Assembly (NCBI GenBank): GCA_023430975.1
Contig: JAEYYB010000078.1
Coordinates: forward strand, 1-64,000
Length of the DNA: 64,000 bases
Direction: 5' to 3'
Source of the DNA: Bacillota bacterium
GTDB taxonomy: Bacteria > Bacillota > Clostridia > Acetivibrionales > DSM-2933
Shown: positions 10,535 to 20,642 of the stretch, piece by piece
Layout of the letters: every line of letters begins with the position of its first letter
Numbering within the stretch: position 1 is the stretch's first letter
Notes under the pieces: model-generated
The model's database searches: none
Told to the model about the DNA's origin: nothing
Seen by the model: the letters and a program-made list of their open reading frames with translations, nothing else
Position numbers and translations under genes: made by a program

Positions 10535-12234
10535 TTTAATGGCACCCCATTTCCTATTTTATGATCTTTTAAATATTCACGGTTCCATTTTATCGCTCCG
10601 TTAGTAGTCTCATACTTATACGTTCCACTTTGAAGTGATATAACCGCGTATTCAACCTCTGGATACCCGTCTTGATCACATACAATGGATTGAACTAATG
10701 GAACCTGTGCGATATTTTTATCATCGGTATTTTCCCCATCAACAAGAGTCAGCCAATGAAGAATCCATTGCTTATAAGCTCCCAGATTGTAATTTGGAGA
10801 ACTCTGATTCTTTAATTCATTTATTTCCGCAAGAACATCGCTCATTCTAAAGCCATAACCAACAGGACCCTCCGATTTTTTCATCAATGCATCAAATGCA
10901 GTAACATCAAGATTATTTAGATAATTTGCGAGATATTTAATTTCATTATCTTTTATTTCAGTTAGATTGCTTCCTGCCTCCAAAGAGTCTTTTTCAATCT
11001 TTATATTTAGTATTTCGTTATCTGTCGTAAAGCTGTAGACTACTGTATATTTGTTTGTGGTAGTGTTTTTTGACCAATCAACATTCACCAATCCTAAAGA
11101 TTCAGGAGTAATATTGACAGTACCGTATGTTCTCTGGAACCTGTACAATCTGTAACGTGATGGGGTGCTATTAGAATCTGTGATTTCAAACATTGAATCA
11201 AAAATGTTTTTTTCATTAATAAGTACTGTTGTATACGCCAAAGTATCATTGTTGATTCTGTTTATGTCATTTGATGGCGACGCACATGTTTGATTAAACT
11301 TATATGCATTTTCGTTCATTGTTACAGACAACAAAGCCCTTTTCTTTGCAAAATCCTTATAATTCTTAGATAATGGCAATGCATTGTAAGCACCTGAAAC
11401 ACCAAAAACACCTTTAACCAAATGATTTGTATTGGTTGTGAAATAATTTCTCCAATCAAGTGCACTATCTAAATTGACTACATAACAGCTTTTTTGTAAT
11501 ATCCAGTTGGTATTTGATTGGTTATCAAATAAACTGTTTACAATAATGCCAGAACCCGAATCAGTATATATACTGCCTCCACCACTGTGGGTAGAAACAT
11601 ATAATAAGCCTCCAGTAGCCCTGTTATATTGTGATTCATCCATTAAAGAAGTTACAGTGCTTTTTCCAAAGGCCTTCTGAAATGAAAGCATTTCATCATC
11701 CTTCATGAAGCTCTTTATGGCAGTATAAGAAATAGTGTTGTTAGCTGCTTCCATGGTGTCAATCTTATATTGGATTTGAGATAGGTTAAATACCGCGGTT
11801 ACACCGTCTCTAAACGGTTTTACTTTAATAATAACCGTATTAGAGTGGGTAGGAATGCTGTATCTTTCACTTAACAATCCTCCATCGGTTTCAATATTTT
11901 GCTGGTCTATTAGATACCCCTGATCATAAAAATCCAGCTTTATACTTCTCATGTCATATGAAAAAACTTGAACTCCCCTAATAAGTGAATTTGCATTCCC
12001 CTCAACATACACCTCATACTTTTCTGTAGTAGTAGTTGATGTTGAGAGCTTTTTGTAATTAGGACTTGGTACTGGTGACGCTTTTGCTACAAGTGTAATT
12101 TCATACCTATTTACTTTTCCATTCCCGGTAATCGCCGAGCTGAGTGATACTGTTCTTGTATCTGCAAATGCATTAACTGCAAAGAGAAAAGTAAAAAGCC
12201 CCCCAAGTAACGCGATTCTAAAAAAAAGCTTCAT
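10531..12234 (-). CDS. Secreted protein of unknown function, coupled to the giant CBM3 protein
   Basis: 567 residues starting with a clear signal peptide (about 1-24, ending NAFA). I do not recognise the mature part. It looks beta-rich in the N-terminal half, with hydrophilic, Asn/Ser/Thr-rich sequence, and it has neither dockerin nor anchor. A GGGGG-type ribosome binding site sits about 10 nt before the ATG. The TGA stop overlaps the start of the 3,317-residue gene by 4 nt, so the two are almost certainly made together and probably act together outside the cell, for example as a secretion or assembly partner. That role is inference. Confidence 0.8.
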   Translation of the reverse strand: MKLFFRIALLGGLFTFLFAVNAFADTRTVSLSSAITGNGKVNRYEITLVAKASPVPSPNYKKLSTSTTTTEKYEVYVEGNANSLIRGVQVFSYDMRSIKLDFYDQGYLIDQQNIETDGGLLSERYSIPTHSNTVIIKVKPFRDGVTAVFNLSQIQYKIDTMEAANNTISYTAIKSFMKDDEMLSFQKAFGKSTVTSLMDESQYNRATGGLLYVSTHSGGGSIYTDSGSGIIVNSLFDNQSNTNWILQKSCYVVNLDSALDWRNYFTTNTNHLVKGVFGVSGAYNALPLSKNYKDFAKKRALLSVTMNENAYKFNQTCASPSNDINRINNDTLAYTTVLINEKNIFDSMFEITDSNSTPSRYRLYRFQRTYGTVNITPESLGLVNVDWSKNTTTNKYTVVYSFTTDNEILNIKIEKDSLEAGSNLTEIKDNEIKYLANYLNNLDVTAFDALMKKSEGPVGYGFRMSDVLAEINELKNQSSPNYNLGAYKQWILHWLTLVDGENTDDKNIAQVPLVQSIVCDQDGYPEVEYAVISLQSGTYKYETTNGAIKWNREYLKDHKIGNGVPLK

Positions 12235-12804
12235 TTCTAGTTATCCCCCTTTATTTTTATTTTTTAACCCCTACCCTAACTGGTTATTACCAAATGCTTT
12301 TCCCTATTACCACCCCCAATTTTTATCTCCCCATAATAAATTAAATTAGGTTAATTATACATCAGAATTTTTTAGCACTTTGTCACAACTTTACTGCCAA
12401 TTGTCATAACTTTTTAAAAATAGCCCATAGTCCATTTTACAGACATCCTAAACTTCGAGCAGAACAAAAAAAGAAGGTGTTTGTAAATGAAAAAAATTAT
12501 GACTAGAGTCTAAATAGTTTGTTTTTTTGTAAGATTATAATTAATAATTGTATATATTGTTAAAAAGTGATAATATCTAGGTGTAAACGGCGGGTTTTTA
12601 TTATATTAAATCTGAATTTCGTGTAATCAAGGATAATAGATAATGTTTGTTATTGGAATTTAAAACTTGGATAAAAATGTAGAATATTGATAGACGAATA
12701 GATCTTGTTTATCTAAGTAACCTTGAAATTCTTTAATTACTTTTATTTTGAGTTTTTCCATAAATAAAAATATATTATTAATCAAAGTATAATTAGGGGA
12801 TAGT
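12235..12804. other. 570-bp divergent intergenic region
   Basis: No gene is seen. The stretch is very AT-rich and separates the minus-strand secreted-protein operon from the plus-strand WYL regulator, so promoters for both must lie here. Two near-identical copies of TTGTCAYAACTTT occur near 12391 and 12411. A TATAAT box at about 12788-12793 lies just before the WYL gene, without a good -35 box. Confidence 0.4.
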
Positions 12805-13752
12805 ATGAGCCAAGTTGGAAATGCACTAAGAATGCTTATTGTCTTAAAAAGTAAAGGTAAGCTTAAAATTAAACATCTTGCAGAAATCCTGGAAGTTGAT
12901 GAACGAACAATAAGAAGATACAAGGAAGACTTATTGCAAGCAGGGGTATATATAAGTTCTAATGGTGGCAAATATGGAGGTTACTACCTTGAAAATGACG
13001 ATTACCTTTTATCACTTAATATATCCAATGAGGAGTATACTTCATTGTTAATAGCACAAAAACAACTTTCTGATACTAATCACCCTGTCTCAAATGATTT
13101 TGATACATTTCTTGAAAAAATAAATCATGTTTATAAAAAATATCCAGAAGATTCACTTTATATTGATAGTTATATGGTTAAAAGTACAAAAGGAAATGCA
13201 GAGTTCATCAATGAAAGAAGAAAGCTCATAAATATACATGCAGCAATAGTATCAAGAAATAAGGTTCAGATGGAGTACATTTCTTTAAAATCCGGGTTTT
13301 CAAATAGGATAATAAGGCCATATGCCATTTATCAATATAATGGCGATATGTACTTTGCTGCTTTTTGTGAACTTAGAAAAAAAGTAATTGACTTTAAGTT
13401 AAGTAGGATAAAAAGTTATGAGGTTCTTAACGAAAGATTTGAAATAGATACTGATTTTAACTTAAAACACTTTATGAAAAGCTGTATTGGTATTTATAAG
13501 GATAAAGAGTTCAATGTAAAGCTTAAAATCAACTTTCCTATGTCACAGATTGTAAAGGAAAAAATATGGGTTGAAGATCAAAAAATATCTGAATATGCAG
13601 ACAGATCAATTCTTTTTGAAGCAAAAATGAAAGGCTTTACAGAGATAAAAACCTGGGTTCTTGGTATGGGAAGCAGTGTTGTGGTAATAGAACCGGAAGA
13701 ATTAAGGAGAGATCTATTGGATGAAATAGAAAAAATCAAAAATAATTATTAA
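12805..13752 (+). CDS. WYL-domain transcriptional regulator next to the CRISPR-Cas operon
   Basis: 315 residues. The N-terminus is a DeoR-type helix-turn-helix (about 15-60, with LAEILEVDERTIRRYKEDL). A WYL ligand-sensing domain follows at about 145-210 (RPYAIYQYNGDMYFAAFCEL), and the C-terminus resembles the WCX extension. AGGGGAT lies 7 nt before the ATG. It sits about 130 bp upstream of cas3 on the same strand. WYL proteins are often coded beside CRISPR and other defence systems and several control them, so regulation of this type I-C locus is a reasonable inference. The family assignment is solid; the regulated target is not shown. Confidence 0.88.
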   Translation: MSQVGNALRMLIVLKSKGKLKIKHLAEILEVDERTIRRYKEDLLQAGVYISSNGGKYGGYYLENDDYLLSLNISNEEYTSLLIAQKQLSDTNHPVSNDFDTFLEKINHVYKKYPEDSLYIDSYMVKSTKGNAEFINERRKLINIHAAIVSRNKVQMEYISLKSGFSNRIIRPYAIYQYNGDMYFAAFCELRKKVIDFKLSRIKSYEVLNERFEIDTDFNLKHFMKSCIGIYKDKEFNVKLKINFPMSQIVKEKIWVEDQKISEYADRSILFEAKMKGFTEIKTWVLGMGSSVVVIEPEELRRDLLDEIEKIKNNY

Positions 13753-13881
13753 ATTTTTTTCCTGACAATATATGACCGCTTCTCAATATATAATTAATCT
13801 TAAAGGATCAATTTTACTTTAACATAAAATATTTGATAGTTCAAAATAAGGATCTTATTCACTTCAGATCGGAGGCAGCTT

Positions 13882-16374
13882 ATGGATAGTAATAAATTTG
13901 AACACTTAAAAGAATTTGTTGCACATCGGCGTGATGATGATGGCGAAATTCAAGGGCTATGGAGTCACTTGTTTGGAGTTGCATGTCTATCTGGTGAATT
14001 TGCATCAAAAATAGGTCTTGAAAAGCATGGAAAGGTAGCTGGATTATTACACGATTTAGGTAAAGCAACTGAAGTTTTTAATAATTATATTAAATCAGCA
14101 ACAGGTCTTATAGATCCAGATGAAGATGATTATGTTGACTATAAAGGCAAAAAAGGAAAGATAGATCATTCGACTGCAGGAGCTCAATATATTTATCAGA
14201 TTTTTAATAGAAAGGGGAAAGAATATAAGCTATTAACACAAATATTGTCTATAGTTATAGCCTCGCATCATTCTGGGTTGATAGATTGTATGACTTGCGA
14301 TGGGGTGGATAATTATACCACAAGAATGAATAAATCAGATGACCTCACTGGTACTAGCAAAGCTATTAAAAAGCTCAATAAAGATATTAAATCCCAAGTT
14401 GATACCATTTTATCAGATATAAATTTAAATGGTGAACTTTTGAATATTATTAGGTCTTTAAAGGATAGCTACGACCAAGGGTATTCAGCAATGTTCAAAG
14501 TAGGATTATTAACAAGATTTTTATTTAGCTGTGTAATTGATGCAGATAGATTGGATACAGCAGATTTTGAATTTCCCGACAATAAACATATTAGGAATTA
14601 TAGTAATTATATCAATTGGGATATACTGATTGAAAAATTGGAAGAACATATTAAGAAATTTTCATGTAGTAATGATGTTAATAAACTTAGAAAAGAGATT
14701 TCAGATTCATGTCTGGCTTTTGCAAGTAAACCAAAGGGAGTTTACAAATTAACAGTTCCAACTGGTGGTGGAAAAACTCTTTCAAGTTTACGATTTGCAT
14801 TAAATCATGCGAAAAAATATAGTATGGATCGGATATTCTATATAATACCATTTACATCTATTATTGATCAAAATGCTGAAACAGCTAGAGAAATATTTGA
14901 GGAAAAGACTTCAAAAAATGTGTATAAAAATAGTATTGTTTTAGAGCATCATTCTAATTTGACGCCAGATGAGGAGAATACAAGGCAGAAATTACTTTCG
15001 GAAAACTGGGATGCTCCTGTTGTGTTTACAACAATGGTACAATTTTTAGAAACCTTATTTGGCTCAGGAACAAGAGACGCAAGAAGAATGCACCAGCTTG
15101 CAAATTCAGTTATTATTTTTGATGAAATACAGACACTGCCTATCAAATGTGTCCATATGTTCAACGTTGCAATTAGATTTTTTGTAAAAAGTTGCAACTC
15201 CACAGTCGTGCTCTGTACAGCGACACAACCACTTCTTGATGAAGTTAAACCTGAAGAGAGGTCTTTGAATATAAGTGATGGACAAGAAATTATGCCAAAT
15301 GTTAAAAAGCTATTTAATGAATTAAAAAGAGTTGAAGTCTATAATGAATGTAAAAATAGTAAATGGAATGAAAGTGAAATTGCTCAATTGGTAGAAGAAG
15401 AACTTAAGGAAACAGGAAGTGTTTTGATTATTGTAAATACTAAAAAATCTGCAAGTAACTTGTTTATAAAAGTTCAGCACCTTAAAACTAAATCAAAAAT
15501 TTTTCATCTAAGTACTAATATGTGTGCTGAACACCGTATGAATATTCTAAAAGAGGTAAGAAAATGCCTCACAGATAAAGCACCTGTAATTTGTGTTAGT
15601 ACCCAGCTAATTGAAGCAGGAGTAGATGTTGATTTTGGTTCAGTTATTCGATACATAGCAGGTTTGGATTCTATTGCACAAGCTGCAGGCCGCTGCAATA
15701 GAAATGGAATTAGACCAAAGACCGGAAAGGTAATAGTTGTAAACCCAAAAGATGAGAATTTAGATAAACTAAAAGAAATTAGAATTGGGATTAACATGAC
15801 TGAACGGATATTCAGTGAGTTTCAAAAGAATCCGGTGCAATTTGGAGAAGATATTTTAGGAGTTGAAGCAATTAAAAGGTATTATAAGTACTATTTTTAC
15901 GAAAGAACTGGGGAAATGAGCTATAATGTCAACAGCAATTCAATAGTTGGCAGAGATGATAATTTGTTTGAGCTATTGTCTGTTAATTCAAATTCTATAG
16001 CTGCATACAGGAGAAGTAATGAAGATAAGAATCCGGATATTGCTATTTTACATTCATATAGAACCGCATCAAAGGCGTTTCATGCAATAGATTCAGTTAC
16101 AAGAGGTGTAATAGTGCCTTATGATGATGGTAAGGAAATTATCTATGACTTATGCCAGGTACAAGATTTACAAAATCAATATCGCTTGTTGAAGAAAGCT
16201 CAAAGGTATACCGTAAATTTATACCAATATTTGTTTGACAAGCTTATAAAAAATGAAATTATTTTTGAAACTCAGAATGGTTCGGGTGTCTATTATTTGG
16301 ACAAGCAGTATTACAGTGAGGAATTTGGAATTAGTGAGTCAATAGTTAATGATATGGAATTTGCAAACGCTTAA
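13882..16374 (+). CDS. cas3: Type I-C CRISPR-associated helicase/nuclease Cas3 with N-terminal HD domain
   Basis: 830 residues. An HD nuclease domain comes first (GLLHDLGK, H57 and D58), then a superfamily 2 helicase with Walker A at about 292-300 (VPTGGGKTL), a DEIQ Walker B at about 414-417 and a C-terminal helicase half with STQLIEAGVDVD and an AGRCNRNG motif. Cas3 is recruited by Cascade bound to target DNA and degrades the unwound strand from 3' to 5'. GGAGG lies just before the ATG at 13882. It is the first gene of the operon and is followed 11 bp later by cas5c. Length and domain order are normal and all key motifs are present, so it looks functional. Confidence 0.97.
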   Translation: MDSNKFEHLKEFVAHRRDDDGEIQGLWSHLFGVACLSGEFASKIGLEKHGKVAGLLHDLGKATEVFNNYIKSATGLIDPDEDDYVDYKGKKGKIDHSTAGAQYIYQIFNRKGKEYKLLTQILSIVIASHHSGLIDCMTCDGVDNYTTRMNKSDDLTGTSKAIKKLNKDIKSQVDTILSDINLNGELLNIIRSLKDSYDQGYSAMFKVGLLTRFLFSCVIDADRLDTADFEFPDNKHIRNYSNYINWDILIEKLEEHIKKFSCSNDVNKLRKEISDSCLAFASKPKGVYKLTVPTGGGKTLSSLRFALNHAKKYSMDRIFYIIPFTSIIDQNAETAREIFEEKTSKNVYKNSIVLEHHSNLTPDEENTRQKLLSENWDAPVVFTTMVQFLETLFGSGTRDARRMHQLANSVIIFDEIQTLPIKCVHMFNVAIRFFVKSCNSTVVLCTATQPLLDEVKPEERSLNISDGQEIMPNVKKLFNELKRVEVYNECKNSKWNESEIAQLVEEELKETGSVLIIVNTKKSASNLFIKVQHLKTKSKIFHLSTNMCAEHRMNILKEVRKCLTDKAPVICVSTQLIEAGVDVDFGSVIRYIAGLDSIAQAAGRCNRNGIRPKTGKVIVVNPKDENLDKLKEIRIGINMTERIFSEFQKNPVQFGEDILGVEAIKRYYKYYFYERTGEMSYNVNSNSIVGRDDNLFELLSVNSNSIAAYRRSNEDKNPDIAILHSYRTASKAFHAIDSVTRGVIVPYDDGKEIIYDLCQVQDLQNQYRLLKKAQRYTVNLYQYLFDKLIKNEIIFETQNGSGVYYLDKQYYSEEFGISESIVNDMEFANA

Positions 16375-16385
16375 GGAGGCGTAAT

Positions 16386-17102
16386 ATGAAGAATATTGTT
16401 GAATTTAAGGTTTATGGAAAGTATGCAATGTTTACAGATCCATTAACAAAGATTGGAGGTGAAAAATATTCTTATCAAATTCCTACATATCAAGCATTAA
16501 AGGGAATACTGGAAAGTGTATATTGGAAACCGACAATCATTTGGATTATTGATGAAGTAAGGATAATGAAACCAATACGAACTCAAACCCAAGGAGTTAA
16601 GCCTCTTAATTATGGCGGTGGTAATTCTCTTTCTATTTACACTTATCTCTATGATGTAGAATATCAAGTTCGTGCACATTTTATATGGAATTTTAAAAGA
16701 AACGACATGGAAAATGATAGAAATGAGAACAAGCATTATTTTGTTGCAAAAAGAATGATAGAGAAAGGAGGAAGAAGAGATATTTTTCTAGGAACGCGAG
16801 AATGTCAAGGATATGTGGAATCTTGCTGTTTTGGTGAAGAAGAGAGTTTTTATGATCAATATGGAGAATTGGGATTTGATTTAATGTTCCATGGGTTTGA
16901 TTATCCGGATGAAACAGGAAATAATGAAGTATGCTCCAGGTTTTGGAGACCAAAGATGGTTGATGGCATTATAAAGTTTGAACAACCTGATGAATGTAGT
17001 ATAAGGAAGTATGTTAAAACAATGAAAATGAAGGATATACAAACTGTTGGACTACTTGAAGAAGGAATTCTGGATGGTTTTGTTGAGGGGATGGTGCTTT
17101 AA
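16386..17102 (+). CDS. cas5c: Type I-C Cas5 (Cas5c/Cas5d), pre-crRNA endonuclease of Cascade
   Basis: 238 residues, RAMP-fold Cas5 of the I-C type (VEFKVYGKYAMFTDPLTKIGGEKYS at the start, written here as the family hallmark VYGKYAMFTDP). In type I-C systems, which lack Cas6, this subunit cuts the repeat RNA and keeps the 5' handle of the crRNA. TAAGGAGG gives a strong ribosome binding site 8 nt before the ATG. The stop overlaps the cas8c start by one base (TAATG), so the two are translationally coupled. It lies in the expected order after cas3. I see no damage. Confidence 0.95.
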   Translation: MKNIVEFKVYGKYAMFTDPLTKIGGEKYSYQIPTYQALKGILESVYWKPTIIWIIDEVRIMKPIRTQTQGVKPLNYGGGNSLSIYTYLYDVEYQVRAHFIWNFKRNDMENDRNENKHYFVAKRMIEKGGRRDIFLGTRECQGYVESCCFGEEESFYDQYGELGFDLMFHGFDYPDETGNNEVCSRFWRPKMVDGIIKFEQPDECSIRKYVKTMKMKDIQTVGLLEEGILDGFVEGMVL

Positions 17103-19003
17103 TGGGATGGATACATAAACTTCATGAGACCTATGAAAATTGCTTTAAAGATAATGTTCATATGAATAGTGAAATACAGTTAATACCTATTTGTCATACA
17201 ACACAGAAAGCACAGATCGAAATTGTAATTGATGAAAAAGGATACTTCAAAAGAGCTAGAATAGTACCAAAAGAATATGGAAAAACAGTTATTCCATGCA
17301 CAGAAGCTTCAGGAGGAAGGGCTGGTAAAAAGCCGATTAATCACCCATTGTGCGATAAGCTTCAATATTTAGCTAAAGATTTTGATTTGCATGGAGGGGA
17401 GGTTACAGTTGGGTATTTGAATAATCCAAATGAGCCTTATGAAAGTTTTATAAATTTGTTAAAAAGTTGGTGTGACTCTGAGTTTGCACATCCCAAGGCA
17501 AAAGCGATATTGGAGTATGTAGAAAGAGGCTCAATAATTACTGACCTTGTAAATCATGGAATAATGTTTCTAGATTCGAACAATAAATTTATTACTAAAT
17601 GGAATGAAGATATTGGAGAAACCCCAGAAATATTTAAGGTATCAAATAATTCCAGACAAGATGATGTGTTTATTAGATGGTTAGTAGAAGAAGATGAAAT
17701 TCCTCAGTCTGCTGTTTGGACAGATAAAAGTTTACAAGAAAGCTGGATAAATTATTATTCTAAATACAAAAAAAATAAAGCATTATGTTATGTTACCGGA
17801 AAGGTATTACCATATGCAGACCAACATCCTGCAAAAATTAGAAATGAAGGTGATAAGGCTAAAATAATTTCATCAAATGATACGAGTGGGTTTACGTTTT
17901 TAGGAAGGTTCACCAATTCTGATCAAGCTTGTGGAGTCGGTTTTGAAATTACACAAAAAGCACATAATGCTTTAAAGTGGTTAATCGAAAAACAAGGATA
18001 TAAACGAGGTGATCAAGTCTTTGTAGCATGGTCAACTGTTGGAAAAAATATACCCGATCCATTAACAGATACTTTAGGGTTATTTGGATTTGATGATAGT
18101 AATATTACCATTATATCAACAGCACAAGAATTTGCAAAAAAGCTAAACTCTAAAATTGCTGGATATAGTGCTGAATTGAGAAATACAGCCTCGATTGTTA
18201 TGATAGGATTGGATTCGGCTACACCAGGAAGGTTGTCAATAACTTTTTATAGAGAATTGACCGGATCGGATTTTCTAATGCGACTAGAACAATGGCATCA
18301 AACTTGTTGCTGGGTACATAATTATATTCAAAAAGAAGTACAAGATGAAAAAACCGGGAAAAACAAGAAAATTAATATTAAGTTTACTGGAGCCCCAGCA
18401 CCTAAGGATATTATTGAAGCAATTTATGGATTAAAGGTAGATGATAAACTTAGAAAAGCCGCTATGGAACGTATAGTACCTTGCATTATTGATGGACAAA
18501 AAATTCCTCGAGATTTCATTGATGTAATTATTAAAAGAGCTTCAAATAGATTAAGCATGGAAGAATGGGAATGGAATAAAACTTTGAGTATAGCTTGTTC
18601 GTTGATTAGGAAGTTTAAATTAGATTACGAAGAGGAGGTTTTTGATATGTCACTTGACACCAATAGGAAATCAAGGGATTATCTGTTTGGTAGGTTATTA
18701 GCCCTTGCAGATAGTCTTGAACAATGGGCTTTGAAAGAAAGTGGAGAAAATAGGCAAACAAACGCTGCAAGAATGATGCAAAGGTTTGCTGAACGTCCTT
18801 TTAGCACATGGAGGACTATTGAATTAGCATTGACTCCATATAAAGCTAGATTAGGACCAGCATCAAGTAAAAGGCAAAATATTATTTCAGAAGTTATGGC
18901 ACTTTTTGAACCTGACGATTTTACATCAGATAGAAAACTAAGTGGAGAGTTTTTACTCGGATATCACTGCCAAAGAGATGCTCTGTGGAGTGAAACAAAG
19001 TAG
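17102..19003 (+). CDS. cas8c: Type I-C Cascade large subunit Cas8c (Csd1)
   Basis: 633 residues, the usual length for Csd1/Cas8c. The large subunit of the I-C Cascade reads the PAM and helps open the DNA duplex. In I-C systems a small Cas11 subunit can also be made from an internal start in the 3' part of this gene. Here an internal ATG near 18647 follows GAAGAGGAGG (around 18630-18640), which would give a roughly 119-residue C-terminal product; that internal product is inference. The start overlaps the cas5c stop. Family motifs include GGRAGKKPINHPLCDKLQYL-like sequence near the N-terminus. Confidence 0.94.
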   Translation: MGWIHKLHETYENCFKDNVHMNSEIQLIPICHTTQKAQIEIVIDEKGYFKRARIVPKEYGKTVIPCTEASGGRAGKKPINHPLCDKLQYLAKDFDLHGGEVTVGYLNNPNEPYESFINLLKSWCDSEFAHPKAKAILEYVERGSIITDLVNHGIMFLDSNNKFITKWNEDIGETPEIFKVSNNSRQDDVFIRWLVEEDEIPQSAVWTDKSLQESWINYYSKYKKNKALCYVTGKVLPYADQHPAKIRNEGDKAKIISSNDTSGFTFLGRFTNSDQACGVGFEITQKAHNALKWLIEKQGYKRGDQVFVAWSTVGKNIPDPLTDTLGLFGFDDSNITIISTAQEFAKKLNSKIAGYSAELRNTASIVMIGLDSATPGRLSITFYRELTGSDFLMRLEQWHQTCCWVHNYIQKEVQDEKTGKNKKINIKFTGAPAPKDIIEAIYGLKVDDKLRKAAMERIVPCIIDGQKIPRDFIDVIIKRASNRLSMEEWEWNKTLSIACSLIRKFKLDYEEEVFDMSLDTNRKSRDYLFGRLLALADSLEQWALKESGENRQTNAARMMQRFAERPFSTWRTIELALTPYKARLGPASSKRQNIISEVMALFEPDDFTSDRKLSGEFLLGYHCQRDALWSETK

Positions 19004-19060
19004 TGAACCAAAGTGAAAATTAAAATAAAAAATAATTTTTATAAGGAGGTACTATATTAT

Positions 19061-19954
19061 ATGAAAACTTTAAATAATAAAGTAGACTTTGCAGTAGTTT
19101 TGAACGTTAAAAATGCTAATCCAAATGGGGATCCACTAAATGGAAATAGGCCAAGGATGAATTTTGAGGGATATGGTGAGTTATCTGATGTATGTATAAA
19201 AAGGAAAATTAGAAATCGTTTATTAGAAAATGGGTATGGAATTTTTGTTCAATCTGATGATAATAGAATTGATGAATATAGAAGCTTGCGATCGAGGCTT
19301 GAAGGAGAACTAAAGGAAGCACTAAAGGATGAGAAAAAATTACAGGAAGAGGCATGCAAAAAATGGATCGATGTTAGATCTTTTGGACAAGTATTTGCGT
19401 ATAGTGGGGACAAGAAAAAATCAAAGAAGGAAGGAGACTCCGGAGAAAAGGGCGAAGAGAAAGGAATTTCAATCGGAATTCGGGGACCTGTATCTATCCA
19501 TTCTGCATTTAGTGTAAATACAATAAATATTTCCAGTATGCAAATAACAAAAAGTGTTAGTGGTGAAGGTGATGGAAATAAAAAAGCTTCAGATACAATG
19601 GGTATGAAACATCGTGTTGATCATGGGTTATATTTATTTTACGGAAGTATAAATCCACAACTTGCCAGTAAGACTGGTTTTAGTGATGAGGATGCTTTGG
19701 CAATAAAGGATGTCCTAAAGAAATTATTTCAAAATGATGCATCAACAGCAAGACCTGAAGGAAGTATGGAAGTTTACAAAGTATATTGGTGGAAGCATAA
19801 TAATCCAAATGGCCAATATTCTTCTGCTAAAGTTCATCGTTCGCTAAATGTAAAGGTAAAAGATGGCATAGAAGATCCCAAGGATATTAATGATTATGAT
19901 ATTGAAATTACTGAATTAGATGGATTAGTTCCGGAGGTTATAGATGGTATATGA
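19061..19954 (+). CDS. cas7c: Type I-C Cascade backbone subunit Cas7c (Csd2)
   Basis: 297 residues from the ATG at 19061, chosen because a perfect AAGGAGGT lies 10 nt upstream and the protein then begins MKTLNNKVDFAVVLNVKNAN, typical of Csd2. An upstream in-frame GTG at 19013 has no such site. The opening NANPNGDPLNGNRPR-type segment, where the protein grips the crRNA, is a Cas7 hallmark. Several copies form the crRNA-binding filament of Cascade. Its end overlaps the cas4 start by 11 nt. Confidence 0.95.
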   Translation: MKTLNNKVDFAVVLNVKNANPNGDPLNGNRPRMNFEGYGELSDVCIKRKIRNRLLENGYGIFVQSDDNRIDEYRSLRSRLEGELKEALKDEKKLQEEACKKWIDVRSFGQVFAYSGDKKKSKKEGDSGEKGEEKGISIGIRGPVSIHSAFSVNTINISSMQITKSVSGEGDGNKKASDTMGMKHRVDHGLYLFYGSINPQLASKTGFSDEDALAIKDVLKKLFQNDASTARPEGSMEVYKVYWWKHNNPNGQYSSAKVHRSLNVKVKDGIEDPKDINDYDIEITELDGLVPEVIDGI

Positions 19955-20642
19955 TTACCCGGAAGAAGAAATTCTAATGCTATCCGGTATACAGCACTTT
20001 GCCTTCTGTAAGCGTCAATGGGCTCTAATTCACATTGAACAACTTTGGGCTGAAAATGTTCGAACTATAGAAGGTCAATTTCTACATAAACGCTCTGATG
20101 ACCCTTTCCAGGATGAAAGCAGAAAGGGACTTCGAAACGTAAAAGCAATGCCTCTTGTGTCCTATTCTTTAGGATTAAGAGGCATAGCTGACGTTGTGGA
20201 GTTTACGCGAGTTGAGTTGGAAACTGAATATACTACAACATTAAAAGACCGTCAGGGATTCTGGCTTGTTTGTCCTGTTGAGTTTAAAAGGGGAAAGCCT
20301 AAAAAAGACGATAGGGATGCTGTTCAATTATGTGCTCAAGCAATTTGCCTTGAAGAAATGATGAAATTAAAAATTGGATATGGTGATCTTTATTATGCAC
20401 AAACACGCCATAGACAAAGAATAGATATAGATGAACAGCTACGGAACAGAGTATATAATTTGTCAGAAAAAATGCATGATATGTTCAAAGATGGGAAAAC
20501 ACCTCCAGCAGAGGAAGGAAAACATTGCACAATTTGTTCTTTGAATGAATTATGTAGTCCAAGACTGACCAAGAAATACCGTTCAGTCAGTAATTATTTG
20601 AAAACAGCTCTTCTTGACATTGAAAGTGAGGAGGGAGAATGA
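19944..20642 (+). CDS. cas4: Cas4, RecB-like 4Fe-4S exonuclease for spacer processing
   Basis: 232 residues. It shows a RecB-family nuclease core (D83 in IADVVEF, E113-x-K115 in PVEFKRGK) and four cysteines placed to hold a 4Fe-4S cluster (C22 in FCKRQW, then C195, C198 and C204 in HCTICSLNELC). In I-C systems Cas4 joins Cas1-Cas2 to trim prespacers and set the PAM end. CCGGAGGTTATAG provides the ribosome binding site inside the end of cas7c, and the stop overlaps cas1 by 4 nt (ATGA). All metal and cluster ligands are present. Confidence 0.94.
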   Translation: MVYDYPEEEILMLSGIQHFAFCKRQWALIHIEQLWAENVRTIEGQFLHKRSDDPFQDESRKGLRNVKAMPLVSYSLGLRGIADVVEFTRVELETEYTTTLKDRQGFWLVCPVEFKRGKPKKDDRDAVQLCAQAICLEEMMKLKIGYGDLYYAQTRHRQRIDIDEQLRNRVYNLSEKMHDMFKDGKTPPAEEGKHCTICSLNELCSPRLTKKYRSVSNYLKTALLDIESEEGE

